From positions 1 through 22,865 of the IMG/VR virus record IMGVR_UViG_3300009705_000130: DNA of 22,865 nt, one strand, 5' to 3'. Shown one piece after another: positions 8,201 through 15,214 of this stretch. Under the pieces are notes generated by a model, which did not search any database, was not told the origin of the DNA, and worked only from the letters and a program-made list of their open reading frames with translations. A program made the position numbers and the translations under genes. Each line of letters begins with the position of its first letter. Position 1 is the stretch's first letter. This stretch comes from a virus.

Positions 8201-8853
8201 AGTCCTCTTTCTGTAAATATCTTTACCTCTTCTTCATTAAAATTACCAACAATTAGACTTCCGGAAGGGTCAGTTGCGTATACCCATAGGAATCCTGGTT
8301 GGTTTATCCCTAGGTTAAAAACCATATTAGTATGTGAAAGAATATTAGCGCTCATTCTTACACTTATATTATAGTTTTCTCCACTTATTAGGGTATAACT
8401 ATTAATAGTTTCTAAAATAATAAATCCAGCTGGAAGGATCGGTCCTGGTCCTCCAATTTCTACTTTTATTGAATTATTCCCCCACTCTTCTGCGTAGGGT
8501 GGTACTGTATTCCATGTTATTGAAAGAGGGAACCACGCTCCCGGCATCGGATTTACCCAATTTTGTGTTCCATAAGAAAAATCATCACTAAATACTTCAG
8601 AAACAAACTCACCAAATAAGTCTAATATAGTAGAATCTATGTATTCTTCCATCCAATCCGGCCCTAAACCGGGAATATAAAGTGGATCTAGAATAGTAGT
8701 AACACAATCATCAAAACTCATTGTAGTGTCTGCACAAGGATAATCAGCAATTCCATTAGAAAGTAACGGTTCTGGGTCTAGAACTGGTCTCCTTGCATTA
8801 GTGGTGTCTCCTAATAAACTACCTCGTGATATTCTTTTTTTAATTATCTCCAT
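5272..8853 (-). CDS. Giant modular tail protein (1193 aa), possible carbohydrate-binding modules and GCTD repeats
   Basis: ATG at 8853, two nt after the preceding stop. Residues 1-80 are a charged and then acidic start without a signal peptide. Residues about 86-262 look like a CBM-type beta-sandwich: they open D-D-F-S-Y-G-T-x-N-W, have alternating beta strands (Y-N-I-S-V-R-M-S) and close with F-L-I-M-D-D-F-R-V. Residues about 544-798 resemble one or two more such sandwiches (Y-I-V-K-S-K-M-V-M; Y-K-F-S-L-R-Y). Between them lies a Cys region (about 377-430) and the CC...EYGFVW...C module (491-527). The C-terminal 250 residues hold a W-x-C...C unit (941-988) and GCTD-type units starting at 993, 1025, 1050 and 1118. 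Its domain set matches the 978-aa product encoded next to it, so the two probably form one apparatus. A role in glycan binding at the host surface is inference; no catalytic motif was seen. Confidence 0.68.
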   Translation of the reverse strand: MEIIKKRISRGSLLGDTTNARRPVLDPEPLLSNGIADYPCADTTMSFDDCVTTILDPLYIPGLGPDWMEEYIDSTILDLFGEFVSEVFSDDFSYGTQNWVNPMPGAWFPLSITWNTVPPYAEEWGNNSIKVEIGGPGPILPAGFIILETINSYTLISGENYNISVRMSANILSHTNMVFNLGINQPGFLWVYATDPSGSLIVGNFNEEEVKIFTERGLINFAFTATIGGEYKFGISLYIDDSFGTPAQIGDFLIMDDFRVTKETSVIDSNSFNGIKRKIFGFFKSFNIELTQFNLSLYRYNISNYLLSQDAIDVDDIILGVYGTQEIDPVSGFQTGQYLIFSPPVGVIPFYYLGWNLYGAITNVQNNIVTNNGFLYCQGPDMGPWDGLNENYTTGDVVESTDGSLWYCNETIDETCNNCSPDDGCAWIPCINVVGYRPPVLNINFPLYQDIKDIGIYRDIIHTGIAEECSGSTQTLTQSYKCPVPWYISSGGEVVFYDHETESEVFVERKCCEDYSEYGFVWWKKKCYRDYGNKDQGQGLELFNFPYDILFYAIGDNFAEFYAGNTLLPTESYVQSGAFGDIQGPSGKRTLLYTPIISGLIDGETYIVKSKMVMKDYPNATLANIIWGGTSTLDPNWGYLYFENFELGEALGFTIPSSCTGAWTTVDFINGDYRVITSNCNQATVNIPISLQSGMEYKFSLRYIALTVMDDFIQQILTLPAQLRFTLFDPFNSIVIDEDIASGNINDVDVVHTAIFNGAYMMTFEVYNPSGSGGCTSTGTPCVGDDDTYGFRLEFLSVQETPYNFTTDEDVKVTPIKYWTSNSYDSADGLVEVELESEITMEGATAVSLRLICDVKEEILVNPLEFELINTEISFKYNQKPNFLGCDQTHFLNSIMNEYGSVENTIVPYVNTVVATNPLLTVLSGVEPNADCDFTPSVIGWYCDLSYTLEMGPPTGTITIQGCLSTSTTIPGITLYSTAQECMLSSGCNLIVGCMDSSAINYNPQAQEPCWLNYLNDCCVLALGGCTDIAANNYWPDATFDDGSCNYHNGCPDPTAGNPCPPTNSFTVNSNIISCTDCLGNPPSTQYGNPFYPSAIIPGTFGDITCCYFDPAGSLIPGCTDPNAVNYDALAQVDNGTCNYTVYYDAYCCFPLVPGSVCQTFTTSNITNYGLLLADPRCEVSFNSCTTNNSNCV
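5440..5877 (-). repeat. GCTD-type protein repeats in the 1193-aa gene
   Basis: Residues 993-1138 hold four units. Those at 1025 (G-C-T-D-I-A-A-N-N-Y ... D-D-G-S-C) and 1118 (G-C-T-D-P-N-A-V-N-Y ... D-N-G-T-C) are the short type. The unit at 993 (G-C-M-D ... N-Y-N-P ... E-P-C ... CC) is the long type. The one at 1050 is diverged and closes with C-C-Y-F. Confidence 0.8.
5890..6033 (-). repeat. W-x-C ... C ... Y-S-T-x2-E-C unit in the 1193-aa gene
   Basis: Residues 941-988: W-Y-C, then G-C, then P-G-I-T-L-Y-S-T-A-Q-E-C and S-S-G-C, directly followed by a GCMD repeat. Related by pattern to the two units at 4210-4413. The match is short and gapped. Confidence 0.4.
7273..7383 (-). repeat. CC-EYxFxW-C module, copy C
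   Basis: Residues 491-527 of the 1193-aa protein: G-G-E-V-V-F, then K-C-C (511-512), S-E-Y-G-F-V-W-W and C527. Third member of the module present twice in the 978-aa protein, showing that the two genes share this element and not only the GCTD repeats. Confidence 0.65.
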
Positions 8854-8855
8854 TA

Positions 8856-9905
8856 CTAATAATTAGCTGTACTTTGTGTTATTGTTCCTCCTGAATAACT
8901 TGTTATTAAACTTTTGGTTCCGTATGTTGGGAATGTTTTCCTTAGCCTCCTTAAACTATTTATAACTCCATTAGGTAAAGAAGATATTAAATTATTAAGA
9001 CTGGTTGGTTGTGGTGTTGTTATTGTTGTTGTTAGACTTTGTTGTTGAGGTAATGGAGGTAATGTATAATTTTGTGTGGGACTACTCATTCTTAATTGAT
9101 TAAGTGGTGGTATATTTTGATTATTACCTGTTATTGTATGTATACTTTTAATTATAAGCGACAAATTACAATAAGGTGATATGGATTGGGTGACAAACTC
9201 CATATTAAAATCATCATACCAATAAGCAATAGGCTCCAACTGGAAAGTTCTAGTTTTATAGTTTAATAAAACCGGTATATATTCCATACTTTCATTATAA
9301 TATTCAATAGGGAACGATCCTGTTGAGTCTGGTAACATAGTGCTAAATGTGTCTACTCCTCCCTCAGCTGAGTTAAAGAACTCAATTTTCATATATAATC
9401 TATTCTGAGTTATATTAAGTTTCTCTTCTGATTTCCAGAAATATAATGACCCTCCTGGTGAACTACTACATATCTGCATACTTGCATCCGTCTGGTCCAT
9501 CAATGGGATATTAGAATAACTCACTAACTTTTGGGTTTCCCTATGGGGAGTAGTGAAATAAGATACTCTAAAAAAACTTCCTCTGAATCTTTGTGATTTG
9601 AATGTTACGTCTTCTTCTAAAAACATTCCTCCCGCAACCCAATCATCAGTGGTACTCCCATAATTAGGGTCCCACAAATCTAAACTAATACTATAACAGG
9701 TGCCCTCTTCTTCACCATCACACTTAATACGATAAATTGTTTTTTCCCAGTCCTCTATATTATTAATAGATTTCTGTACTATCTTTGTCACTCTATTATC
9801 AACTAATTCTGTGTTATCAATAGGAAAAAAATCTTCACCTATTGGGAGATTTATGACATTCGTTTTGTCATTAAGTTTTAGTTTATATGTTATTTTATTC
9901 CCCAT
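8856..9905 (-). CDS. Unrecognised 349-residue phage structural protein
   Basis: ATG at 9905 overlaps the stop of the 1767-aa gene (TAATG). I do not recognise a family. The first 250 residues look globular and beta-rich with few cysteines (C62, C70, C146, C246). Residues about 265-315 form a proline/glutamine/threonine-rich linker (for example PPLPQQQ and TTTITTPQPTS), followed by a short basic segment R-R-L-R-K at 319-323 and a Ser/Thr/Gly tail ending T-A-N-Y. That is the layout of a globular domain tethered to a C-terminal peptide. It is small among giant neighbours, and its size is close to T4 gp8 (334 aa), which also follows the gp6-gp7 genes; sequence support for gp8 identity is lacking. 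Probably a baseplate subunit by position. Confidence 0.58.
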   Translation of the reverse strand: MGNKITYKLKLNDKTNVINLPIGEDFFPIDNTELVDNRVTKIVQKSINNIEDWEKTIYRIKCDGEEEGTCYSISLDLWDPNYGSTTDDWVAGGMFLEEDVTFKSQRFRGSFFRVSYFTTPHRETQKLVSYSNIPLMDQTDASMQICSSSPGGSLYFWKSEEKLNITQNRLYMKIEFFNSAEGGVDTFSTMLPDSTGSFPIEYYNESMEYIPVLLNYKTRTFQLEPIAYWYDDFNMEFVTQSISPYCNLSLIIKSIHTITGNNQNIPPLNQLRMSSPTQNYTLPPLPQQQSLTTTITTPQPTSLNNLISSLPNGVINSLRRLRKTFPTYGTKSLITSYSGGTITQSTANY

Positions 9906-12900
9906 TATGTAATTTGTGTTAACTGCCCTACTATATACGAAGGTAGGTGTTCAGCATATTCTGGCATACTTGACACAGTGCCGTATCCGGTGGCGATTGG
10001 TCCAGTTGCGTCTCCTACATCTACAACATATTCTGTCCCTCCTTTCCAATTTGTTTTGAACTCTCCGTTAATTGTTCTGACAAACATGAATACTTTATCT
10101 CCAGTTTTTAATGGTATCTCTTGTGATATAAAACTTTGTGACCATTGTTTTTGGAAGTCTGCCTTTTCGGAATTACTATCTTTTTCTCCACAACTTGGAA
10201 CATACATCCCCTTACGTATTAATTCATCAACTCTTGGATGGTTGTATTGCCAATCATAACTACCACTTCCATTATCAAATTGATCATTAGTTCCATCCCA
10301 AAAAGAAGAACACAGATCACACGGATTGCTACTATCAGCTCCTGGTATTCCGTCAATACCACATTGACTAGAAACATCAGGATTTCCTGCCGAAGGTAAC
10401 CCCCCATAGTCATTGCATGGTGTGTAAGACATCTTATTAACTGCATCAGTAGCCCCATCTGACTTTTTACCACCACAACCTATATTCCACTTAGTTCCTC
10501 CTCCTCCTCCTGGTCCTACTGATTGATAACTCGCCGCAGATGATGTATATCCATTACCCCCATCATCTGGATCGTAAATATATGTTACTTTATCTGTTTC
10601 TGATACCACGGCTATCCAAAACCCTGCATATTGTCTTGTGTAATCTAAATAAGCGTTGGTGCCATTCATTTGTTGTGCTACCCATTGTGACCACTGTAAC
10701 CATCCCTGGGCGCTATTACCCCCTATGGTATTCGGGTACCACCAAGGACTGAGATAGGCTAGGGGAGGACCTCCTGTGGTAGCACCACCTGCGTCAGGAT
10801 TCATGGCAAATTGCCACCCTCCATTAGAATGAGCTGTATTATGGTAAAATTCAAATCCATTATGATTAACCCCCATTTCTATGTTAACCCTTCCCCTAAA
10901 ACGATAAGAATGAGTTTCTCCTCCTGGTATTATGGGTTCAAAGAAGCTTGGTTGGCCTTGTGCGAACTTAAACTCCTTATACATGTATGACGCCTCCATA
11001 TCAACTTGGTAATTAAAATGACATCCCGAACCAAAACCGCTACCCCCTGTTGGTACTGTACACGCACAATATCTGTTAGTATTCATGTTCGCAGCAGCAG
11101 TGGCAGAAGCAGTTTCACAGACAGCAAATGCATAATCGTTAAATAATCCGTCAGCTGGGGTATAATCTGTGGCGTTTAGACCACTAGGGACAGGTCCCGA
11201 ACTAGTCCCTGCTGGGGCTATTCCTGGGTAGTGAGCGTCGCCATTCTCTCCAAAATCGTTGGTTACCCAACAACTCCAAGTCTGAGGACACTGAGCATAG
11301 AAAAATCTCCAATTATCCGGATCATCTGGTTTTCTATGGGCAGCAATATTCGTAATTTGACTTCCGTAACCAATATCTCTTGCAATTAATCCAGCCGACC
11401 CCCATTCATTGGGGTTCATTGTATTATACCCTAAGTTAGGGGTATTAGCCCCTCTTTCATACTTTGATCTAGGCATCCACATTGATGTACCATTATTAGT
11501 ACCAGCTGCTTGTTGTTGCCACATTTTTGGTACAGGTAGAGTTACAGCATTTCCATTAACGAATGTCGGTAAGATTCCTGAACCACCGGCTCCAATATTA
11601 TCCATATCCAGTAAGGGCCAATTATGTCTTGGTGCAAAATAATCATTTGTCCCTACAGTTCCTGATCCTTTATCAAAACACGTATTACAGGTACTGGTGT
11701 CAAATTTATAAAACTCTAGTATCCCTGTTTGATCAAAATACTTAGGGGTGGATGCGTATAAGGTGCCAGTAGTGCTATCTATAACATTTTCACTCGTGAG
11801 CCAGTCAGTTAATTTATTATCAGCTGCGGCACTATCCATATCTGTTTTCCAAGTTCCCCCAGCCTGAGTACCATTTGGACTATGCCATTCACTATCCACA
11901 TCACTTAAAACTTGGTCTTGTCCCTTAAGGTTTGTATATGTTGGGCTAGGGATGGGGGTACCCCCATCCCCTAATTCTGTTGCAAATAAATTTTCAAAAG
12001 CCGAGACGGTTCCACTGGTTGACGCATAATTTTGAAAGGTGAAAATATCAGTGCTTATAGTCCCGGTCTCAACCTCAAATCTCGCAGCTGGAGTATCTAC
12101 CCCAGTATCAACTCCGTAAAACCAATAACTAACACCCCAACTCAACAGTGGATGTTCTGTTTGTGAGACCCCATAATAGGTACCTGACTGCCAATAAGGA
12201 TACAATCCATTACATTTATTCCACCCACTATGAGTTGTACCGTAATCATACCACTGTCCTCCCGTTACAATAGGCCCAGCTGTTGTTGCGGCAAATCCTT
12301 CGGCGGCAACTATTGTTGGGTCAGTTTCATAAAAACAACAACACCCTAATGGATTACTAACTAAGGTTTGCATTACTGCGTTGATGTCTGGAACACAGGG
12401 ACCTCCTTGTATCGGGTCCGCACCACATGGTTCAGTTGCAAAAGGGTTATAATTCTTAGCGAGTGTATCCATACACCCAAAAACTACTCTACCTATACCA
12501 TTTCCATTAGTTCCTCCTAATTGATTTGGTGTTATTGATACTGACATGTTTTTAGTTTCATCTACATAGTGTTTACCATTTAGAAATGGATAATCTACTC
12601 CATTTATAAAATCTATGTCCTCAAAGAATCCAATGTCTAATAAATCTCTCCAATACCATAACCCATCAATAAAAGTCGCATAATCTGGAATCCCTAAAAC
12701 TGTAGGGTCAGCAGTTTCAATAAAATCAGAGTATCTTCTTATCTGATACTCTTGAAATGGGTCATATACCCATCCAGAATATTGTGGAGAACCATAGTAC
12801 TTCAAGATTTGTAGTTCTCCATATTTTCCTTCAAAAGTTGTGGTAGTTACCATGGTTCCACCTATATCAATTTGTGCGGGGAAATTACCTAACCCTAGTA

Positions 12901-15208
12901 ATATTGTATGTACCCCTATCGAACTTGGGGTGAATACGGCTGAATAAGTACCTTGTTGGGGGACACCATTCATTGTTCCAGTGTTTCCTGGGTAGACAAA
13001 GCTAGTAACTATTGATCCACCTCCCGGATCCAAAATTTTAACTATTCCTGTAGTTGTTACTTGTGTGTATTTGAAGGTCATGTATAGTGCTTGATTCACA
13101 TAATCAGCCGTTACCACAAAAGTTTTTTCTATAAAATTACCAGTAGTACTATTATTTTCTAAGGGACCTACCCACGAATCTGTTGATGTAAGCCAAGCTC
13201 CCAGTCCTACCCCTGTAGCTCCTAAAGTTAGATCAGAAGTGTTTGATGCGTAATAATTCCAACCACTAAAATTATCATCCCTAACATCTAAAAGATATTC
13301 ATCACAAACACCATCTCCACATTCACGATAACTGGTGTTAAATCTATGTCTTAATTCTTCTACTCTTTTTTCTTCAAGAGTTGCTTTATTATACTCGCTA
13401 AAATCAATAAAATATGAGTCACCGAGAAACTCTGCATATGCGTCCATCCACCCTCCTGTTACATCTTTTACATACCCCACATAGTCATCATTATCTTTAC
13501 ATCTTTTTGATTCTACCTCTAAACCATCTCCAGTTTTCACTAATATCTGACTAAAATTAAATATCCAACTAAAAAATGACTCAACATCGGTAAAGTCATA
13601 ATTTTCCTTACCAGCTCTTTTTGTTAAACTGAGATATAACTGACTTATAGGTCTATTAAGGTTATCCTTTAATCCTTTTATGTCTATATCTTCTTCAATA
13701 ACCAAATTAGCATTGGGGTCATTAAATATACTACTACTCATTGGGAGAATATTTACTTCGAATTCATTAATGGTTGTTAAAATTTTACCTCTTCTTAAAT
13801 AATAGTCTGAAGGAAAAGGATTTAGCTTATGCACGGTAATAAATGTTGATTGTGGAAGAGTATTAAAGTCGTACTCTCCATTATAATAAGCTATCGTATC
13901 TGCTAATTCTACCGCTCTTATTGTAAAAGAATAAAGATTAACTATATCAACAACCTCATATATACCACTTAAATTATATAGTAAAGGTCTTAAGTCACCA
14001 GGAAAAGTAGTGTCAACTGCGTCTTCTGCTAATGTTAATAAAATATCGTCTTCTTTCTTTAGATTATGTTCTACTGTTAAAGTTACCATCGTACCTTCAG
14101 GAACAACACTAATAGTGGAATTTATTAAAGGTTCTGTGGATATTTCTAATATTCCTACGTCGGAATAGTTTTTTATTCTTTTAATAAAACCCTGTGATGA
14201 AACCACCTTCCAACTAGAGCTGTTAGGAGCGGCTGAGGCATCCCAATCTGCATGAAATTGTGACTTATGTTCTACTATAACATAATATCCTCCTTTATTG
14301 TTTAACGCACTATTCCATTGTGTTCCGATAACTCTCTTAAAACCATATAAGGAAGGGTCACATGTATCATATTGTGTGTTTGCCACTTCATACCCTGTGG
14401 AGGCGATTGGTTTAATAAAAATATAGTCGTCCTCTTCAAAATTATGTGGAAATGGCGTGTATAGACCAGTAAACCATCCTTGTTCTGTCTTAATTGGAAT
14501 ACTAAAAAGGAATGGTACTCCGTCTTGTGGATATCCTTGAAACTGTTGGTTTGCAATTATTAGAGTTTCATTATATTCCACTGGTTCTTGTACAATGAAA
14601 TTAGATCCAATAAACCAATCTTCCATAGTACTACTATCGACCATTAAGTCCAAATAATTATTTATTTTATTATATATTAATTTGTCAATTCCTGTGTCTA
14701 TCGAGAACCTTGCATCCTCAGGGTCTGCTGCATATGCTTTTGACGAATTAAATTGTGGTATTCTATATTTGAGGGTATACTCATTTTGGTAAGGGTAGAG
14801 TATTTGTCCAACCCAGTTATCTTTGTTATCTATATCAAAATTTTTGGTGCTTGGATTTGGTCCATTTAATGTTAAAATATTAGGTAAACTATAATTTTGT
14901 GTCGCAAGAGGATTTGTTTGACTTGTTGACGTTGCTCCTGTTATAAATTCGAAATTACTATTTATTTGATTACCTAGCCAGTAAAATTCTTGAGGGTAAA
15001 ACACCATAGGGTTTATGTCCCCAGTTAATCTATACTTAGTGGAATCTTTTCTTTCTTTCTCAAATTGTTCTCCGGCGTTAACAACTCTTACCACTTCTCC
15101 TGTTGGGAACGGTTTATTACTATTGTCGAAATTAACATTTACGTTATACCCAATGTTTACCCCATCTGCGGTCTTAAAAGGTGTGCCAACTATTTTTTTT
15201 CTATCCAT
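9905..15208 (-). CDS. Giant baseplate/tail protein (1767 aa)
   Basis: The largest gene here; ATG at 15208, six nt after the preceding stop. Residues 1-600 are soluble, charged and mixed, without a family I recognise. Residues about 643-803 have the strand pattern of a CBM-like beta-sandwich (opening D-D-N-F-S-G-W-N-Y, later K-Y-T-Q-V, closing Y-G-E-L-Q-I-L-K-Y). A single long-type GCTD unit sits at 911-960 (G-C-M-D ... N-Y-N-P ... E-P-C ... C-C-C-F-Y). From about 960 on the protein is rich in Gly, Asn, Trp, Tyr and Thr (for example GPGGGGG at 1565-1571), and the DNA is visibly more GC-rich than its surroundings. The end (about 1430-1740) has beta-sandwich-like strands, including I-P-L-K-T-G-D-K-V-F-M-F-V-R. 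The N-terminal part may anchor in the baseplate with the C-terminal part projecting outward; this is inference. No hydrolase motif was recognised. Confidence 0.65.
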   Translation of the reverse strand: MDRKKIVGTPFKTADGVNIGYNVNVNFDNSNKPFPTGEVVRVVNAGEQFEKERKDSTKYRLTGDINPMVFYPQEFYWLGNQINSNFEFITGATSTSQTNPLATQNYSLPNILTLNGPNPSTKNFDIDNKDNWVGQILYPYQNEYTLKYRIPQFNSSKAYAADPEDARFSIDTGIDKLIYNKINNYLDLMVDSSTMEDWFIGSNFIVQEPVEYNETLIIANQQFQGYPQDGVPFLFSIPIKTEQGWFTGLYTPFPHNFEEDDYIFIKPIASTGYEVANTQYDTCDPSLYGFKRVIGTQWNSALNNKGGYYVIVEHKSQFHADWDASAAPNSSSWKVVSSQGFIKRIKNYSDVGILEISTEPLINSTISVVPEGTMVTLTVEHNLKKEDDILLTLAEDAVDTTFPGDLRPLLYNLSGIYEVVDIVNLYSFTIRAVELADTIAYYNGEYDFNTLPQSTFITVHKLNPFPSDYYLRRGKILTTINEFEVNILPMSSSIFNDPNANLVIEEDIDIKGLKDNLNRPISQLYLSLTKRAGKENYDFTDVESFFSWIFNFSQILVKTGDGLEVESKRCKDNDDYVGYVKDVTGGWMDAYAEFLGDSYFIDFSEYNKATLEEKRVEELRHRFNTSYRECGDGVCDEYLLDVRDDNFSGWNYYASNTSDLTLGATGVGLGAWLTSTDSWVGPLENNSTTGNFIEKTFVVTADYVNQALYMTFKYTQVTTTGIVKILDPGGGSIVTSFVYPGNTGTMNGVPQQGTYSAVFTPSSIGVHTILLGLGNFPAQIDIGGTMVTTTTFEGKYGELQILKYYGSPQYSGWVYDPFQEYQIRRYSDFIETADPTVLGIPDYATFIDGLWYWRDLLDIGFFEDIDFINGVDYPFLNGKHYVDETKNMSVSITPNQLGGTNGNGIGRVVFGCMDTLAKNYNPFATEPCGADPIQGGPCVPDINAVMQTLVSNPLGCCCFYETDPTIVAAEGFAATTAGPIVTGGQWYDYGTTHSGWNKCNGLYPYWQSGTYYGVSQTEHPLLSWGVSYWFYGVDTGVDTPAARFEVETGTISTDIFTFQNYASTSGTVSAFENLFATELGDGGTPIPSPTYTNLKGQDQVLSDVDSEWHSPNGTQAGGTWKTDMDSAAADNKLTDWLTSENVIDSTTGTLYASTPKYFDQTGILEFYKFDTSTCNTCFDKGSGTVGTNDYFAPRHNWPLLDMDNIGAGGSGILPTFVNGNAVTLPVPKMWQQQAAGTNNGTSMWMPRSKYERGANTPNLGYNTMNPNEWGSAGLIARDIGYGSQITNIAAHRKPDDPDNWRFFYAQCPQTWSCWVTNDFGENGDAHYPGIAPAGTSSGPVPSGLNATDYTPADGLFNDYAFAVCETASATAAANMNTNRYCACTVPTGGSGFGSGCHFNYQVDMEASYMYKEFKFAQGQPSFFEPIIPGGETHSYRFRGRVNIEMGVNHNGFEFYHNTAHSNGGWQFAMNPDAGGATTGGPPLAYLSPWWYPNTIGGNSAQGWLQWSQWVAQQMNGTNAYLDYTRQYAGFWIAVVSETDKVTYIYDPDDGGNGYTSSAASYQSVGPGGGGGTKWNIGCGGKKSDGATDAVNKMSYTPCNDYGGLPSAGNPDVSSQCGIDGIPGADSSNPCDLCSSFWDGTNDQFDNGSGSYDWQYNHPRVDELIRKGMYVPSCGEKDSNSEKADFQKQWSQSFISQEIPLKTGDKVFMFVRTINGEFKTNWKGGTEYVVDVGDATGPIATGYGTVSSMPEYAEHLPSYIVGQLTQIT
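11949..11970. repeat. 22-bp perfect GC-rich palindrome inside a coding region
   Basis: The half-site GGGATGGGGGT is followed directly by its exact reverse complement. It encodes part of G-D-G-G-T-P-I-P in the 1767-aa protein. The mRNA could form a stem of about nine base pairs around a GTAC loop. No U-tract follows on either strand, so it is not a standard terminator. Confidence 0.75.
12329..12478 (-). repeat. Single long-type GCTD unit in the 1767-aa gene
   Basis: Residues 911-960: G-C-M-D-T-L-A-K-N-Y-N-P, then T-E-P-C, a C-containing loop and C-C-C-F-Y. It is placed between the CBM-like segment and the glycine/tryptophan-rich C-terminal half, so it may mark a domain boundary. Confidence 0.7.
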
Positions 15209-15214
15209 AATATT

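Noticed and set aside
2332-8853. The 978- and 1193-aa genes as one gene split by a frameshift
   Set aside because: Each has its own start and stop with a 3-nt gap, distinct N-termini and repeat blocks, and no overlap in another frame continuing either protein.
9978-10259. Plus-strand open frame of 93 codons, and similar plus-strand frames elsewhere (17904-18269, 5945-6187, 19114-19362)
   Set aside because: All lie wholly opposite well-supported minus-strand genes, have no recognisable motif or start signal, and read as compositional shadows.
10770-10795. Short inverted repeats GGAGG/CCTCC and GTGGT/ACCAC
   Set aside because: Five-bp arms with one- to three-base spacers in coding sequence and no T-run; likely chance from Gly/Pro codons.
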